Below are positions 11,290-23,385 of a stretch of 64,000 nt of DNA, in pieces; within the stretch, counting starts at the first letter, position 1, and the number at the start of each line of letters is the position of its first letter. The stretch is from Cycas panzhihuaensis (lineage: Eukaryota > Cycadophyta): positions 39,377,741-39,441,740 of the forward strand of contig CM041465.1 in assembly GCA_023213395.1 (NCBI GenBank), read 5' to 3'. Both the position numbers and the translations under genes were made by a program. The notes under the pieces were generated by a model. It did not search any database. It worked only from the letters and a program-made list of their open reading frames with translations, and was not told where the DNA came from.

Positions 11290-12510
11290 CTAAACGGTGG
11301 AGGGCTCATCAACACAATGTACATCAGCATTGAGTGCATAATTGATTTGCTGCCTATATTTTGATGGATGTTTTGCTTCAATAATCTGGCTGTCTTGAAT
11401 AATTTGTGTAAACCATTTTGGTAATTTTTTAACTGATGTAACTTGAATGTCAATGTCTTCTAGTCTGAGTGATGGATCAAAAGATGATGTGTTAAGATCA
11501 ATTAGAGTAGTATCTAATGATGTAGATGGTCTAGTTGGTGCAGATGGTGTACATGATGTGGAAGATTGAGAGGGATGAAACACCAAACAATCTTTTTACC
11601 TTTATCAAGAGGAGGTTGGAAGGATGCAGATTTTAGCTCCTTATGCTCTTCTTCAACAAAGATTACACCTCTTGAGAGATGCATTTCCTTTCCAATAGGA
11701 TCATACAACTTGTAAGTTTTACTATGAGTGGCATAGCTTACAAAGATATATTTTAGACTATGTTTGTCTAACTTAGATCTTTGCTGATTGTGGATGTGCA
11801 TATATGCAGTACACCTAAATGTCCTTAAGTGACTGATAGTTGACTTTTTACTAGACCATGCTTCTTCTGGTGTCATGTTGGTGATTACTAAAGTAGGACT
11901 CTGATTTGCTACATAAGCAGCTATGTGGAATACTTCTGCCTAATATGCTTGTGTGAGTCCTTTTTCATGCATCATAGTTTTGGATTTATTTTCTAAAGTT
12001 CTATTCATATGTTCAGAGATTTCATTTTATTGAGGAGTATGAAGAATAGTGAGTTGTCTCTGAATGCTATTATCCTTATAGAATTGAGTGAATTTATTTG
12101 AAGTGAATTCACCTCCATTATTTGACCTTAGTATTTGATTGTATAGCTAGATTCATTCTCTACTTCAAGTTTGAATTCTTTAAACTTTTGCAATGTTTTA
12201 GATTTTTGTTTGAGGAAGTAAACCCAAACTTTGTGAGAGAAATCATATATGAAGGAGATATAATACAATGCACCTCCAAAAGATGTTGTGGACATAGGTT
12301 CACATAAATTAGATTGTATCAACTACAAAGAATATGATACACACCATGTTTTTCCTTTAGGAAAAGGCAATTTATGTTGTTTCTCCATTATATAAGTTTC
12401 ACAAAGGCATTTTGAACCATAGAGCTTTAGAAGTCTATGCACCATGTTCTTGTTTACCATCAACTTGATATTGTCTAAACTCAAGTGGTCTAAATGATGA
12501 TGATGCTAAA
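11290..12510 (-). pseudogene. Copia-A integrase and linker
   Basis: The N-terminal zinc-binding region is recognisable near 12440-12500 (LDHLSLDNIKLMV, followed by GKQHK-like sequence). The core begins at about 12322. The second catalytic motif reads RSNNGGEF (about 12098-12127), so the usual aspartate is asparagine. A serine- and proline-rich linker (11290-11600) leads to RT. Several stops interrupt the frame. Confidence 0.85.
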
Positions 12511-12599
12511 GTTGTATCTTTGTTGGTGATGGCATGATAAAGTAAACAAAACCAGAAGTTATGTTATTTGCATCCAACTTATAAAGACCATGGTATTCA

Positions 12600-14010
12600 T
12601 GACCAATGGCTACAACCTAATCATACTTGTCACCGATAACACATTTTTTTATTTTTAAACAAGATGCTCATCTGTTGTTTGTCCAATTGGTTAACATATA
12701 ACAAGTTCTTCTCCATTGAAGGAATGTAGTAGGCATCACCATTGAGAAATGTTATAGAAGGATTTGAAGAAGAATGAAATGAGGCAACTTTGCCTATACC
12801 AGAGATCTCCACTGATTCATTGTTGCCGAAAGTTACTGATTTACCATTTCTTTCTTTGATGTCTTGAAGAAGTTATTCACTTCTAGTCATGTGTCGTGAT
12901 GCCCCTGAGTTAATGATCCAAGTTTGATCAACATCTGAAGTGTGATAAGCACAATGTAGTTTATCTTCTTCTATAAATTGACTTATGTGGCATTGATTGC
13001 CACCTCTGAAATTCCTACTTTCTCTTTGACCTTCTCGATATTCACCTCGATTTAGTCAAGGGAATATTATTGTTGTTGCTGAAATTGTTGTTATTGATGG
13101 AACTACTGATGATGCTACTATTGTCTCTAATGTTGCTACTGTTAATGTGTATGTTGAAGGTTGGCTTTCCTCTTTTACTAATCACGAGAAATGTGCCCTA
13201 CCTTACCATAATAATGACAAATAACATTGGCTTTTAAAGTTTCAATGTTTATATTCTCAAACTATTTTGTAAGTGAAGGATTGGGAGTCTATTTGGCCTT
13301 CAACTTAGCCATGAAAGCTCCTAAAGTAGATGCACTATTATCATTTTCTTTATCATAAATTTTCTCCTCTTGAAGTAATAAGCTCTCTAGCTGATTGAAG
13401 GATATTGTAGAAAGAGAGCCATCTTGAGTGATAGATGAAATAAATCCATTGAAATCTTTAAGTAAATCTTGAATGGTTGTGGTTATAAGTTCATCCCTTG
13501 AAGCAGGTTTGTCTAAAGTATTCAATTCATTATAAATTTCTTTAATAGAAGCAATAAATATCGACATAGGCTTTACATATTTTATAGAATAAAGTTTTGA
13601 TTTGAATAATAATATATGAGCTTCATTTTGCCTTTCATACAAAGAGGACAAAATGTCCCAAGCTTCCTTAGATGTTTCAGCATTTAAAATATTTTGATCA
13701 ACATTTACATCAATAACCATATGCGAAAATGTCAAGACTATTTCATCTTTGGCTTCTCAAGAAGTAACATAATTAGCATCAGGATTAACAACCACACCAT
13801 CAACCTCCATAGGTTCAAGTAAGGGATATCTGCTAAAAACATAGCCCCAAAGTTCATTCATCTTTAAGAGGTTTTATATTTGGCTCTTCCAATCTTGATA
13901 ATTTTCTTATCCTATCAACTTGATTGTACATGCATTGAGCATATTTAAAGCAGCTATGTTTAAGTTGTAAAATATTTGAAGCTAGAAGATGACTTAGAAA
14001 TTCAATGTTT
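12600..14010 (-). pseudogene. Copia-A gag and protease
   Basis: Gag (13289 to about 14000) has the UBN2-type pattern SKEAWDILSSLYE and a 148-codon open stretch. One zinc knuckle near 13180-13225 has lost cysteines (CHYYGKVGHISRD then stops). The protease motif reads NSGASRHMT near 12885-12925; the aspartate of DSGAS is asparagine. Downstream protease sequence runs to 12630. Confidence 0.87.
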
Positions 14011-14379
14011 TCATTACTTAAGTTCTACCTTCTAACAAAACTAACAATCTTGATCTTACTATAAGATTCAACAACTGAATAGAGTGATGAGGGGTGGAGG
14101 ACTGGGTAAAAGAGTTGGTCCAATCCTGATCTATAAAGGAGATCTAACAGTTGAACAAGTTAAATCTAGGACAAGGTAGATAGGATTGATCTGCATGGAC
14201 GTACCATACTTTTCTTAGGATTCGCAGTTCTAATAACACCTTTTTAGAACCTCTTTTTCTTCAAGTAACTTTAATTGTCGTGCACTGACTATACGATCAA
14301 TTGGTCCCCTAGGGAATGCACCAAGCTTAAGGTTATTTTAGAAGCAAGGTTTGAACCTTTTTTGGGCTTTTTCTACTTG

Positions 14380-14422
14380 ATTTTAAAGTTCACTTTTAGA
14401 AGGTTTAAGTGAACTTTAAAAT
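14380..14422. repeat. Perfect 16-bp inverted repeat
   Basis: ATTTTAAAGTTCACTT at 14380-14395 is exactly complementary to 14407-14422, with an 11-base loop. It would form a stem in RNA of either strand. Confidence 0.9.
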
Positions 14423-14490
14423 AAGTTTTACTTGGATGATGTAAATGTTTGATTTTATAATAATAAAGAGCTTCAAGGAGAAGTAATCAA

Positions 14491-14580
14491 GTATATCAAA
14501 ATGATCACTTTGAGTGATTTACAAGAGCATTTTAGTACATCAAAATAATCACTTTGAGTGATTTACAAGAGCACTTTAGT
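14491..14580. repeat. 44-bp tandem duplication
   Basis: Two adjacent copies, each containing ATCACTTTGAGTGATTTACA, with period 44 and a few mismatches. Confidence 0.85.
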
Positions 14581-14778
14581 GTGAAAAATAGTACTATCAA
14601 ATTCAAGTAAAATAAAGTGCTTAAGTACAATAAAAAATGTAGGCACTTTAAAAAAGATGCTAAGTGCTTCAATGAAGAAAACACAAAGTCTTTGTGTAAA
14701 GAATGCAAGTAGGTTCCTTTTAATGTTTGAAGAGAAAAGAGAAGAGTCATTTGCAAGTTGAAGACACCAAGCACCAAG

Positions 14779-14805
14779 TGTTGGGACTTTGAAATAGTTC
14801 CAACA
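14779..14805. repeat. 27-bp palindrome with LTR-like ends
   Basis: TGTTGGGACT and AGTTCCAACA are inverted copies at 9 of 10 bases around a 7-base centre. Confidence 0.7.
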
Positions 14806-16297
14806 ATCAATAAAATAAAGTGATTTTATTAAGTAAAGATGTTTTTTAGCCCCCCTTTATGATTAAGGGCAATAGGTCACCATGCAAGGTGACTTAAAAA
14901 AAGTGTTAATATAGTGATAAAAATCACTTTAACAAAGTGTTAACACTTTAAAAATCATTTTATCAAGACCTTTTAACACTTATACAACATGAAGTATGTG
15001 TTAAATGAGGCAAAACATGTTAAAAGATAAAGACTAAAATTTTATTTTATTTTTTACAAATTTGAATAGTAAGAACACCATGCAGGGAGCTTTGGATGAG
15101 GACTTAAACCAGTGAATTTAATCTCCAAATATAAGTGACTGGCTCAGATATAGTGATTTGATAAAATCACTAGTTACAACAAAGATTTTAATCTTCAAAA
15201 ATTAAAATAAAATGATTTTTCCTTTTAAAAATATTAAATTAAAAGTCAAAATGACTTAGAGAAGGTTTAAAAGAGAAGGGAAAATATTATTTTTCAGAGT
15301 GCAAATCACTTAGAAGGTTGGATTCAGTTTTTAAATCACATAATTAAGACTGATGAAGTCTCTTAACTAAAAAGCGTTTAAGAAAATATTGATTTTAACT
15401 TTAAAAAAGTGTTTTTTAGTGTTTAAACTTAAGTTTAAAATGTAACTTTAGAATAAAAGGCTTATTAAATATGGAATATGCTAATGAATATTCTAAATAA
15501 CATAAGATAAAGATTAGACTGATAATAATTTAAGAGACTTTTTAGAATGTTCGAAAAACTAATTTCGAATGGCGGTAGAACGACGACGACCATGGAGACT
15601 CAGTCACTTTGATCTTCACGGAGAAGCAATGGATCGAACTAGGATTTCACACATAGGGTCACCCAAAATCAAGGAAGGTTCAACTTTGATTTTAGTCCAA
15701 ACAGAGAATCGAGGAAGGAGAACAAAGAGATAGAAGTTAAAACTGGGCGCTTAATTGGAGGGTGTCACCACAGTCAGTGCAACAGCTTCTACACTCTTTC
15801 CTTGCTTGAAAAACATTCATGGGACCCACTAAGGGTGTATACAGACGTTTTCTGATGAGCAAGAGACTCCAACTAGTATGTAAGAGCAGACTGAACTCTC
15901 CTTGTGGGGTTTGAGAGCTGAAAATTGCCTAGAATCACTTCAAAACCTGCAGAGAGTCAGTGGATCGTGATAATCACAGTTAGTGAGCTTCAGAATTCTT
16001 TATAATATTCATGCACCTTGATTTGTGAGAAGAATCAACTAAAAAATCTATTTTTAGTGCAATAACACATAAAAACGTAAATAAAACTAGTTTGAAACCT
16101 TTGAAAAAAATATCTTAGATCAGAGTACAATCATTTCTAGGCTTCAGAATACTAAAAAATAGCCTTAATCTATAATGGTGAGTTTCAATAATTTTTGGAC
16201 CACCTTTGGAGAGTGAAGGTCATCACCAAGGGGTTGTAAAACCCACTCTAGGTCTTCCTTAAAGTAGAATTCAGAATAGAGGGAACTAGTCTCCTCA

Positions 16298-16309
16298 GCT
16301 CTGATATCA
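16298..16309 (-). other. Copia-A primer-binding site
   Basis: Minus strand TGATATCAGAGC, one mismatch from the initiator-Met tRNA site TGGTATCAGAGC, two bases inside the 5' LTR. Confidence 0.85.
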
Positions 16310-16311
16310 AA

Positions 16312-16861
16312 TGTAAGAAAGGCCAAAGGATTAGAGTGCCTAAGACCTATAAAACTAAGATCATGAAGATAGTTCTCCTATAGTTCTACATAACATAAGA
16401 GCAAAATTAAAGGATAAATAAGACCAAGATCAACAGAGTAAGATGATACCAAAGAGTGAGGAGGAGGAATTGGTCTTACTCTAAATAATACTAATTGATT
16501 AGAAAATTGGTAACATAACATTACACTTCATCTCTACATGTGAGACATGAGGAGAGGTCTCAATCTATAAATGGCGAGATTACCTGTCTGGTTGGATGTT
16601 GGCCAAGTGGCAAACATCCAAGGTACATGCAATGCATGGCTTGTATGTCATGCATGAGGGACATGTATCCATTAGGCTCTCAAGTGAGAAAAAATGCATG
16701 AGGGTCCATTTGACCCTTTAGTTACAATGTTATGTCACTAGGATGAAAGTGGATATGCACTTTATCACTTAAGTGATTAGTCACTCCATAAAGTACAAAA
16801 TAATAAATGAAAGAATAAAAGAATAAAGTACATACTTAATATGTAAACATAAGGTTTAACA
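16312..16861 (-). repeat. Copia-A 5' LTR
   Basis: An intact 550-bp LTR beginning TGTAAG and ending TTTAACA. It is the partner of the split copy at 194-500 and 9528-9773. Confidence 0.95.
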
Positions 16862-16866
16862 TAAAT

Positions 16867-16915
16867 AATATTTACTAACTTGTTTGTGTTTAGGATGTTT
16901 TGATGCATGAGTACA
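16867..16915. other. Short host spacer between Copia-A and Copia-B
   Basis: About 49 bp belonging to neither element, ending with GTACA, the probable target duplication of Copia-B. Confidence 0.6.
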
Positions 16916-17134
16916 TGTTAAAATAACATGAATATAAAAAGATTCTTTCTTGTATTAAGAAGGGAAGGAAATACTCTCATATAAATATATAGATTGTACA
17001 TAAATAAGTCTATGCATGTAGGCCAAGTGCTAGGATAAATTTAAAGAGCGGTTAAGACACATAACCCTCAATTTGATTTTAGAAAAAGTCCAAGTTAAAA
17101 GGATGCTATAAGATAAAATATTAATACTTTAACA
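16916..17134 (-). repeat. Copia-B 3' LTR
   Basis: TGTTAAAATAACATG to TTTAACA; aligns to 22095-22313. The minus-strand tract GAGGGAGGG (17135-17146) abuts it as polypurine tract. Confidence 0.9.
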
Positions 17135-17239
17135 CCCTCCCTCAATATTTTATCTTTTATTTTTAACTCCAAGCATCTCTCTAAAGTATTGGAATTTACC
17201 CTTTGATAAGGGTTTTGTAAATATATTTACAAGTTATTA

Positions 17240-19170
17240 TTTATTAGCATAGTACTATAAGTTTATCTCCTTTGTTCATACTTTTTCTCTACTAAAATAA
17301 TGATGTACTTTAATATGTTTCATTCCAGCATAGAACATAGGATTTTTAGTCAACTTGATAATATTTTGATTATCATAGAAGATAGATGTAGCTTGGACTT
17401 ATTCCTATTTTTTAAGTCTTTGAGCAATTGTCTTATGCACACTATTTCACATGTGACACTTACAACTACTTTGTACTATGTTTTGGTTGAAGATAGAGCA
17501 ATAATGGGCCATTTTTTGGTGATCTATGATGTAATAACTGATCTAAGAGTGAAGTAATACCCTAATGCGGACTTCCTTTTTTGTTGATCTCTAGCCCAAT
17601 CTGAGTCGCCATATCCTATTATCTCAAAGTTTAATGTTTTGTTGTAGATTGGTCTTAGTGTTGAGATTTCTCTGATATACCTCAGTAACTTCTTAGTAGC
17701 ATTCTAATGAGAAACTTTAGGTGTTTGTATATACGTAGAAATTATTTCAATCGAGTATGAAATACATGGCTTAGTGGCTATTAGATAAAAGTGACTACTA
17801 ACTAGTTGCCTACATAAAGTTTCATCAACTTTTTGTCCATCCTCATCTATTGTCAATATACATCCTATTTCCATTAGAGTTATGTAACCATTGCAATTCT
17901 CTATTTTAAACATTTTAAGGAGATTTTTTACATATTATGCATGTGACACAAAGATGGAATTTTCTTTTTTGATCTACTTCAATACCAAGATAGTAATTAA
18001 GTAATTCCATATTTTTCATCTGAAAAGTATTTTTTATCTGTGTTTTTACTTGATGAATTGTATCATCATCATTCCCTGTAACTATTATATCATCCACATA
18101 TATTACTATGATTATGATTAAACCACTTTTATTTGTTTTGATATAAAGACTAGGATTGTATTTGCACTTAACAAAGTCTTTTTGTTTGAGATGTTAATCC
18201 AATTTTTCATACCAAGCCCTAAATGCTTGTTTTAGTTTATATAGGGTTTTTTTGAGCTTATATGCAAGATGCTATTTAACTTTCTATATGTATCTGGAAG
18301 GTTGTTCCATGTATATTTTCTTATTTTAGTCTTTATTTAGGAAGGGACTTTTAACATTAAGTTGTATGATATTCCACTCAAATTGTGTTGCCATGGTGAT
18401 AACTATTTTGACTGTTATCATTTTTGTTAGTGGAGAAAAGTTCTCTTTATAGTCAATTCCTATGGTTTGAGTGTACCCTTTTGCTACAAGCCTGACCTTG
18501 CATTTATTGATGGTACTAATAGATTTTTCATTTATTTTATATACCCATTTGCATCCAATAATGGGTTTATCTTTAGGTGTAGTGACTAATTCCCAAGTCC
18601 TATTTTTGTTTATGGAATTAATTTATGTATTCATGGATTTTTTTCATTCCAAGATGACTACATGTTTCTACATAGCTCTTTGGTTCAACAGAACATATCA
18701 AAGTTTGATGTTTTCGAGACCTTGTTATCTATTCAAAGACATCACCTTTTGATTTCTCAATAGTCTTCATATACCACTTTGGTAATTTATTTATTTGACT
18801 GTTGGCAGTCCTTTCTTCCTATGGACTATGTGCCTCTTGAAATTCTTCTTCAGAGATATATTGCTTATTTCGTTGAAACTCTCCCTCAGAGGTATTGTGC
18901 TCATTTTCTTCTTCAAGCTCTTCCTCAGATGTATCTCTTTCCAAAGTGGTTACCTCAGAGGTCTCTTCTTTTGGAGTGACTATTTCTTTACATGTATTTT
19001 GTTCAACTTGTCTTGATCACTTTTGGTTACACTTTTATCAAATTTTATATATTTACTAGAATAAGCTCTGTTTGTTTCAAGATCTATGTATCAATACACT
19101 TTAGATTTATTACTGTATCCAATCATTATATATTCTATACTCTTATCATCTAGCTTTGTTCTTTTCTTGT
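17240..19170 (-). pseudogene. Copia-B RT, RNase H and linker
   Basis: The RT site YVDD (18089-18100) is followed by IIVTGND and LLNYYLGIEVDQ. Toward 17700 come remnants of the region before RNase H (ISYSIEIISTYIQTPKVSH), then RNase H-like sequence to 17240. RT N-terminal motifs and the linker are spread over 18150-19170 in changing frames. Confidence 0.8.
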
Positions 19171-19174
19171 TAGG

Positions 19175-20060
19175 AATGTGAACATAAGCTTTACTACTGA
19201 AGATTTTGAGATGGCCTACATCTTGTTTTCTTCTCGTCTAGGCTTCTTTAGGGGTGATCTTATCGAGGAATTGAGTAGGGATTTTATTTGTAAGGTATGT
19301 GATTATACTAACTACCTCAGTCCAATAAGCTTTCAACATAATTTTTTTCATTTATCATGCATTGAGCCATTTCCATTATTGTTTTGTTCATTCGTTCAAC
19401 TACTCCATTTGAGTAAGAAGTATCAAGAGTAGTGACTTGGATTTGAATTCCAAGTTAATTTTTTTCATTTATCATGCACCAATCCATCTCCATTATTGTT
19501 CTATTTATTTACTCAACTACTCCATTTGAGTAAGGAGTATAAGGAGTGGTGACTTGGATTTGAATTCCATGAAACTTACATAAATGATAGAAATTATTTG
19601 AAATATATTCTCCTCCTTTATCTGACTAAAGAAAATTTAGATCCTACACTCACTTTCTAACTCCACTTAGGTTTTTAATTTTTTAAAAATATCTAACACT
19701 TTAATTTGTTAAAGAGAAAATACACCTAATTTTTTCTAGTGAAGTCATCATTAATGGTAAGAAAGTACCTAGCACCATTAATAGAATTTAGTGTAATTGG
19801 ACCACCTAAATATGTATGAATCAATTCTAATCTTTTTGAACTCTCCATATGATTTCTTAAAATGGAGTTCTGTGTTGTTTCTTAAAGATGCAACTTTTGT
19901 AGATGAATGGATTAAAAGACATATGAGGAAGTTTGTCTACCATTTTTTATTTATGTAATTATTCTAATCTCCTATTTGTAATATGTCTATATTTGGAATA
20001 CTACATTTTATTAACATGGTTGCTAACAACAAAAGATTTTACAGGAAGAGTTGGGATAGG
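19175..20060 (-). pseudogene. Copia-B integrase with an in-frame duplication
   Basis: The core motif around SNGVVE, which carries the catalytic glutamate, occurs twice because of a 117-bp tandem duplication at 19342-19575. The two copies read TTPYTPYSNGVVE and TTLDTSYSNGVVE. The N-terminal part near 19700-20050 is poorly preserved. Confidence 0.8.
19342..19575. repeat. 117-bp tandem duplication in Copia-B integrase
   Basis: Units at 19342-19458 and 19459-19575 both begin TTTTTTTCATTTATCATGCA. The length is exactly 39 codons. The copies have diverged from each other. Confidence 0.88.
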
Positions 20061-20069
20061 AGTAAAGGC

Positions 20070-21340
20070 TGACTTATAGAGGTTGTCAGTCTCTATTCTC
20101 TCTACTATTGCAATTCCATTTTATTTCATATAAAAAATACAACATTTTTCATCTTTATCAAAAATAATATGAAGTTTTGTTTTCCTTAGTTGAGACACTA
20201 ATAGTATATATTTTTTTAAACCTAGAACATACAACACACTACCAATTTTTTTTGACTTTATCATTCATTTTGATTATAATTGTTCCCTTGCCTTTGATGT
20301 GTAAGGGAAAATTGTCATCAACCTCAATTTTTTTATTGAAGAAATATGGTTGGAGTGTCTCAAACTAGTCATCTCTCTCTGGTATGTGATTAGATGTACT
20401 AGAGTCTATGAACCAATCTTCATTGCTCTAAGTATTTGCAACCAGGGTTGTGATAAAGGTGGTCTCATCATCTTCTTCTTTGCTCTATTCATTGTTATAG
20501 TTTCCTTCTACTTTTATTTCTCTATGGAGTTTTGCTTGCCTTTGAGGACAATGGTTAGCAAAATATACTATTTTCGAATAATGATAATATGCTAGAAAGT
20601 TATAAAACCTCCAATCATTAACAAGATGTCCATGTCTTCTACATTGATAACATTCTGGAGTCTTGTTAATGTAGGCCTGCCTTATGCCTATAAGTATCTT
20701 CCTCTCCCTCTTGAGATGCTTCTGAAGTGAACTCTACCATTTATTCTCATCGTGGAAATGAAGTCTTCTTCAATTTGGATCTCCTTTTCATATTTCTTTG
20801 TCCTTTGTTCCTATTGTAACATATGGCTAGTCACAATTTCAAAAGTCATATTAGAAGCATGCCCACCAATAGTAAGAGTATTTACCATAGCATCAAAGGA
20901 TTTTAAGAGTGTATTAAGAGTCAAGCAAATAATTTATGAGTTAGATATAGTTTTTCTTATAGAGGTTAAATTGTCCTTGACTTCTACTATCCTAGTGATA
21001 AAATTTGTGATAGATTCAAATTCCTTCAACTGGAGTTTGTATAACTGTTCTCTAAGGGAGATTATACACACTTAATTTTTTTGACTATAGAGAGGCCAAA
21101 AATTTTCAAGCATCAATAGGCGTGTTAGCTTCATTAATATGACTTAGTAATGAGTCTCTTATAAATGACATGATAGCAACATGAGCATTCTTATCTCTTG
21201 CTTCCTAACTAATCAAATCTACTATATCTATTGGTTTAGCTTCTTTCATAGTAACAACATTCCTAGCTTTTTTTATGACTAGAATACCTTTCATTTTTAA
21301 TTTCTAGGCATTATAGTTTTGTCCTATCAGTTTATCAGAG
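20070..21340 (-). pseudogene. Copia-B protease and gag
   Basis: Two zinc-knuckle remnants lie near 20560-20660 (CYQCRRHGHLVND and YFANHC). The protease motif reads WFIDSSTSNHI near 20385-20425 in place of DSGAS. Gag sequence extends to about 21340 in several frames. Confidence 0.78.
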
Positions 21341-22082
21341 TTATTAAAATAATATATTGAGACCATTTAGAAACATTTGAAGAGCAAACTGAGGAAATTT
21401 ATTAGAGATAAGCAAAATGGCAGAACTTAGTCATGAGCTTATGTAATTGTATGAAATAGTACAGTTGTATGAATTTTGAAAAAAATATACTCAAAAGAAA
21501 GATTGTAATATACTTTACTCAGATCTGAGGTTTTTTCTTTATTGGACTTTTTATTTACAGAGAAATACCCTCAAAATGTGTATGACTGGTTAGGGTTTCA
21601 AACTAAAAAATGTTTATATCTTCATAAATTCTTGATCAAATCCAACAAACTTATACTTGAATGAAAGATAATGATCAAATCCAATAAACTTATACTTGGA
21701 TGAAAAATAATGTCTATATGAAGACTTTGAGTCAGTTCTTACTCACAAAAATAAAGAGAAATAATAGATCAAAGTTTGAAGTCTCAAACCCATGCCCTTA
21801 CAAAATGATATTTTTCCATTGAATGAAGTAAAATTTGGAGATGTTTATTTAGAACAGCAAATTCCCCTCATTAATACAAATTTACTAGTAAAATTTCATT
21901 CAATGTTGAGCATTTTAAATTTTTGTTAGCCATATAGTTTTGTACAGTTTCATATAGCAGTTGGAATGCCTACAATTAATGCATGAATGTATCTTTCTCA
22001 CAAATAACTTATGCCTCATAATCTTCTAGTAGTTATAAAAAAAAAAAACCTAAGTAGTTCTCTCCCAGGATTTAACAAACCT
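21341..22082 (-). other. Copia-B 5' leader
   Basis: Untranslated sequence between gag and the primer site. A near-repeat of about 25 bases (AAATCCAACAAACTTATACTTG) occurs at about 21645 and 21680. No gene is seen. Confidence 0.55.
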
Positions 22083-22094
22083 ACTCTAATACCA
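22083..22094 (-). other. Copia-B primer-binding site
   Basis: Minus strand TGGTATTAGAGT abuts the 5' LTR. It differs from the initiator-Met site by two C-to-T changes. Confidence 0.85.
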
Positions 22095-22313
22095 TGTTAA
22101 GACAACATGAATAGAAGAAGATTATTTCATGTATTAATAAGGGAGAGAAATACTCTTATATAAATACATACATTGTACATAAGTAGGCCTATGCATATAA
22201 TCCAAGTATCAACTCTAATTAAAAAGGGGTTGAGACACATAACCCTCAATCTAACTTGAGAAAAAAGCCTAAGTTAAAAGGATGTTATAAGATGAAACAA
22301 TAATGCTTTAATA
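22095..22313 (-). repeat. Copia-B 5' LTR
   Basis: TGTTAAGACAACATG to TTTAATA; partner of 16916-17134. The terminal CA has become TA. Confidence 0.88.
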
Positions 22314-22318
22314 GTATG

Positions 22319-22761
22319 TAGGTCTTGATGTAGGCATAGACTAGTAAGTCTCAACATAAATATCAAGGTCTAAATAAGGCAACAAATGAGCAAAAACATA
22401 ACTTCAAACTTGGGAGTCACAACCATTAAAACAAGACAATAGAAAATACTAATAATTAAATAATAAAAGAAGCCAATGAATGCAAGATCAACCAAATTGA
22501 ATTCATTCTCAGATATGTAATAACTGCTGTGGAATAGATAAAAATGCTTGTCATTAGTTCAAGAGAGAACATGTAAATTATAACACAGCCAAGGACATGG
22601 AAGTGTGTTGCCAAATAAATTCTTTAAATAGATGAAATATCATTAATTCAAGAGGGAGAAATAACATAATTTATGGGATGTTGAAGTTCAGTCTCTTTGC
22701 ATTCTCTTTTAAGCATTTATGTTCTCATTTACTTTCTTTAATATGTCTCACATGTATATAT
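22319..22761. other. Spacer between Copia-B and Copia-C
   Basis: AT-rich sequence with no recognisable motif; it ends in TATAT, the probable duplication of Copia-C. Confidence 0.5.
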
Positions 22762-23036
22762 TGTTAGAATTAATGTTTACATTATGGGTCTCAGTAGGTT
22801 AGTATGGAGCCATAAGAGTATTTAATGGTTCATAGGGTTATCATTTAATTTGATGACAAGTGTTAGGGTGATTATAGGTCAATTATATATAATTATCTAT
22901 CCCTTTTTGTATATATAAGTATAGTGACTTATATGTAGCATGCAACATTCTTAATTATATCAATTTTGAAGGTAGGCCAATTCTATTATTAATATTTATG
23001 GTTCTTTTTGCATTTTGATCTCAGTCAAATTACTCA
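22762..23036 (+). repeat. Copia-C 5' LTR
   Basis: TGTTAGAATTAATG to TTACTCA; aligns with 32514-32790. The primer site TGGTATTAGAGT follows at 23041-23052, two transitions from the initiator-Met site. Confidence 0.88.
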
Positions 23037-23190
23037 AATTTGGTATTAGAGTCAAATTATGAGGAGCCAAATTTGAGGGAATTGTAAAGTGAATGTTAAG
23101 TTTTGAGTTTGAGAACCAATTTAGTGAATTTAAAGTGCCTTTTTAAAGCTAGGTATTTTGTGAAAATATTAAAAGTTTAAATATTCTGAT

Positions 23191-23385
23191 TTTAAGCAAA
23201 ATGATCTAGTTTTGATATATGATAGTAGGTTTAGAAGTAAATATGGTAAAATGAAAATTAGGTGGCTAAGCCCCTATATAATTTCTTGCATATTCACTAA
23301 TGGAGCAGTAAAAATTCAATAATTAGATGGTTGTTTGTTACCTAAGGCTACAAACAATAGTAGACTCGAGAAGTGTTATACTTGA
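23191..23385 (+). pseudogene. Gypsy integrase C-terminal (GPY/F) fragment inside Copia-C
   Basis: A 64-codon stretch with one internal TAA reads NDLVLIYDSRFRSKYGK, then WLSPYIISCIFTNGAVKIQ and LPKATNNSRLEK. This is the GPY/F module of Ty3/gypsy integrase, the same module as in Gypsy-1 at 3352-3550. It sits in the copia orientation, just after the primer site. Coding-like sequence continues in the same frame to about 23600 (for example FVCKECCLADHEWLTYPKN), whose family I do not recognise. Confidence 0.8.

Larger units (their letters stand above)
14020..16297 (-). other. Copia-A 5' leader
   Basis: About 2.2 kb between the primer site and gag without a convincing coding frame. It holds a perfect hairpin, a short tandem duplication and a small palindrome (listed separately). 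The part at 15560-16297 is less AT-rich and resembles an ordinary copia untranslated leader. An older insertion could explain the extra length. Confidence 0.6.
189..16866 (-). mobile_element. Copia-A, Ty1/copia retrotransposon interrupted by Gypsy-1
   Basis: Both ends carry the 5-bp duplication TAAAT (189-193 and 16862-16866). The two LTRs match along their whole length once Gypsy-1 (501-9522) and its own duplication are removed. Without that insertion the element is about 7.6 kb with LTRs of about 550 bp. Read on the minus strand the order is LTR, primer-binding site, long leader, gag, protease, integrase, RT-RNase H, polypurine tract, LTR, which is copia order. Stops and frameshifts occur in every domain, and both the protease aspartate and one integrase aspartate are changed, so it is inactive. 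The leader of about 2.2 kb is unusually long for copia. Confidence 0.93.
16916..22313 (-). mobile_element. Copia-B, short-LTR copia element
   Basis: LTRs of 219 bp at both ends enclose about 5 kb of heavily mutated copia coding sequence on the minus strand. The flanking pentamers are GTACA (16911-16915) and GTATG (22314-22318), a probable duplication altered by two transitions. All domains are recognisable but no long frame survives. Confidence 0.88.
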
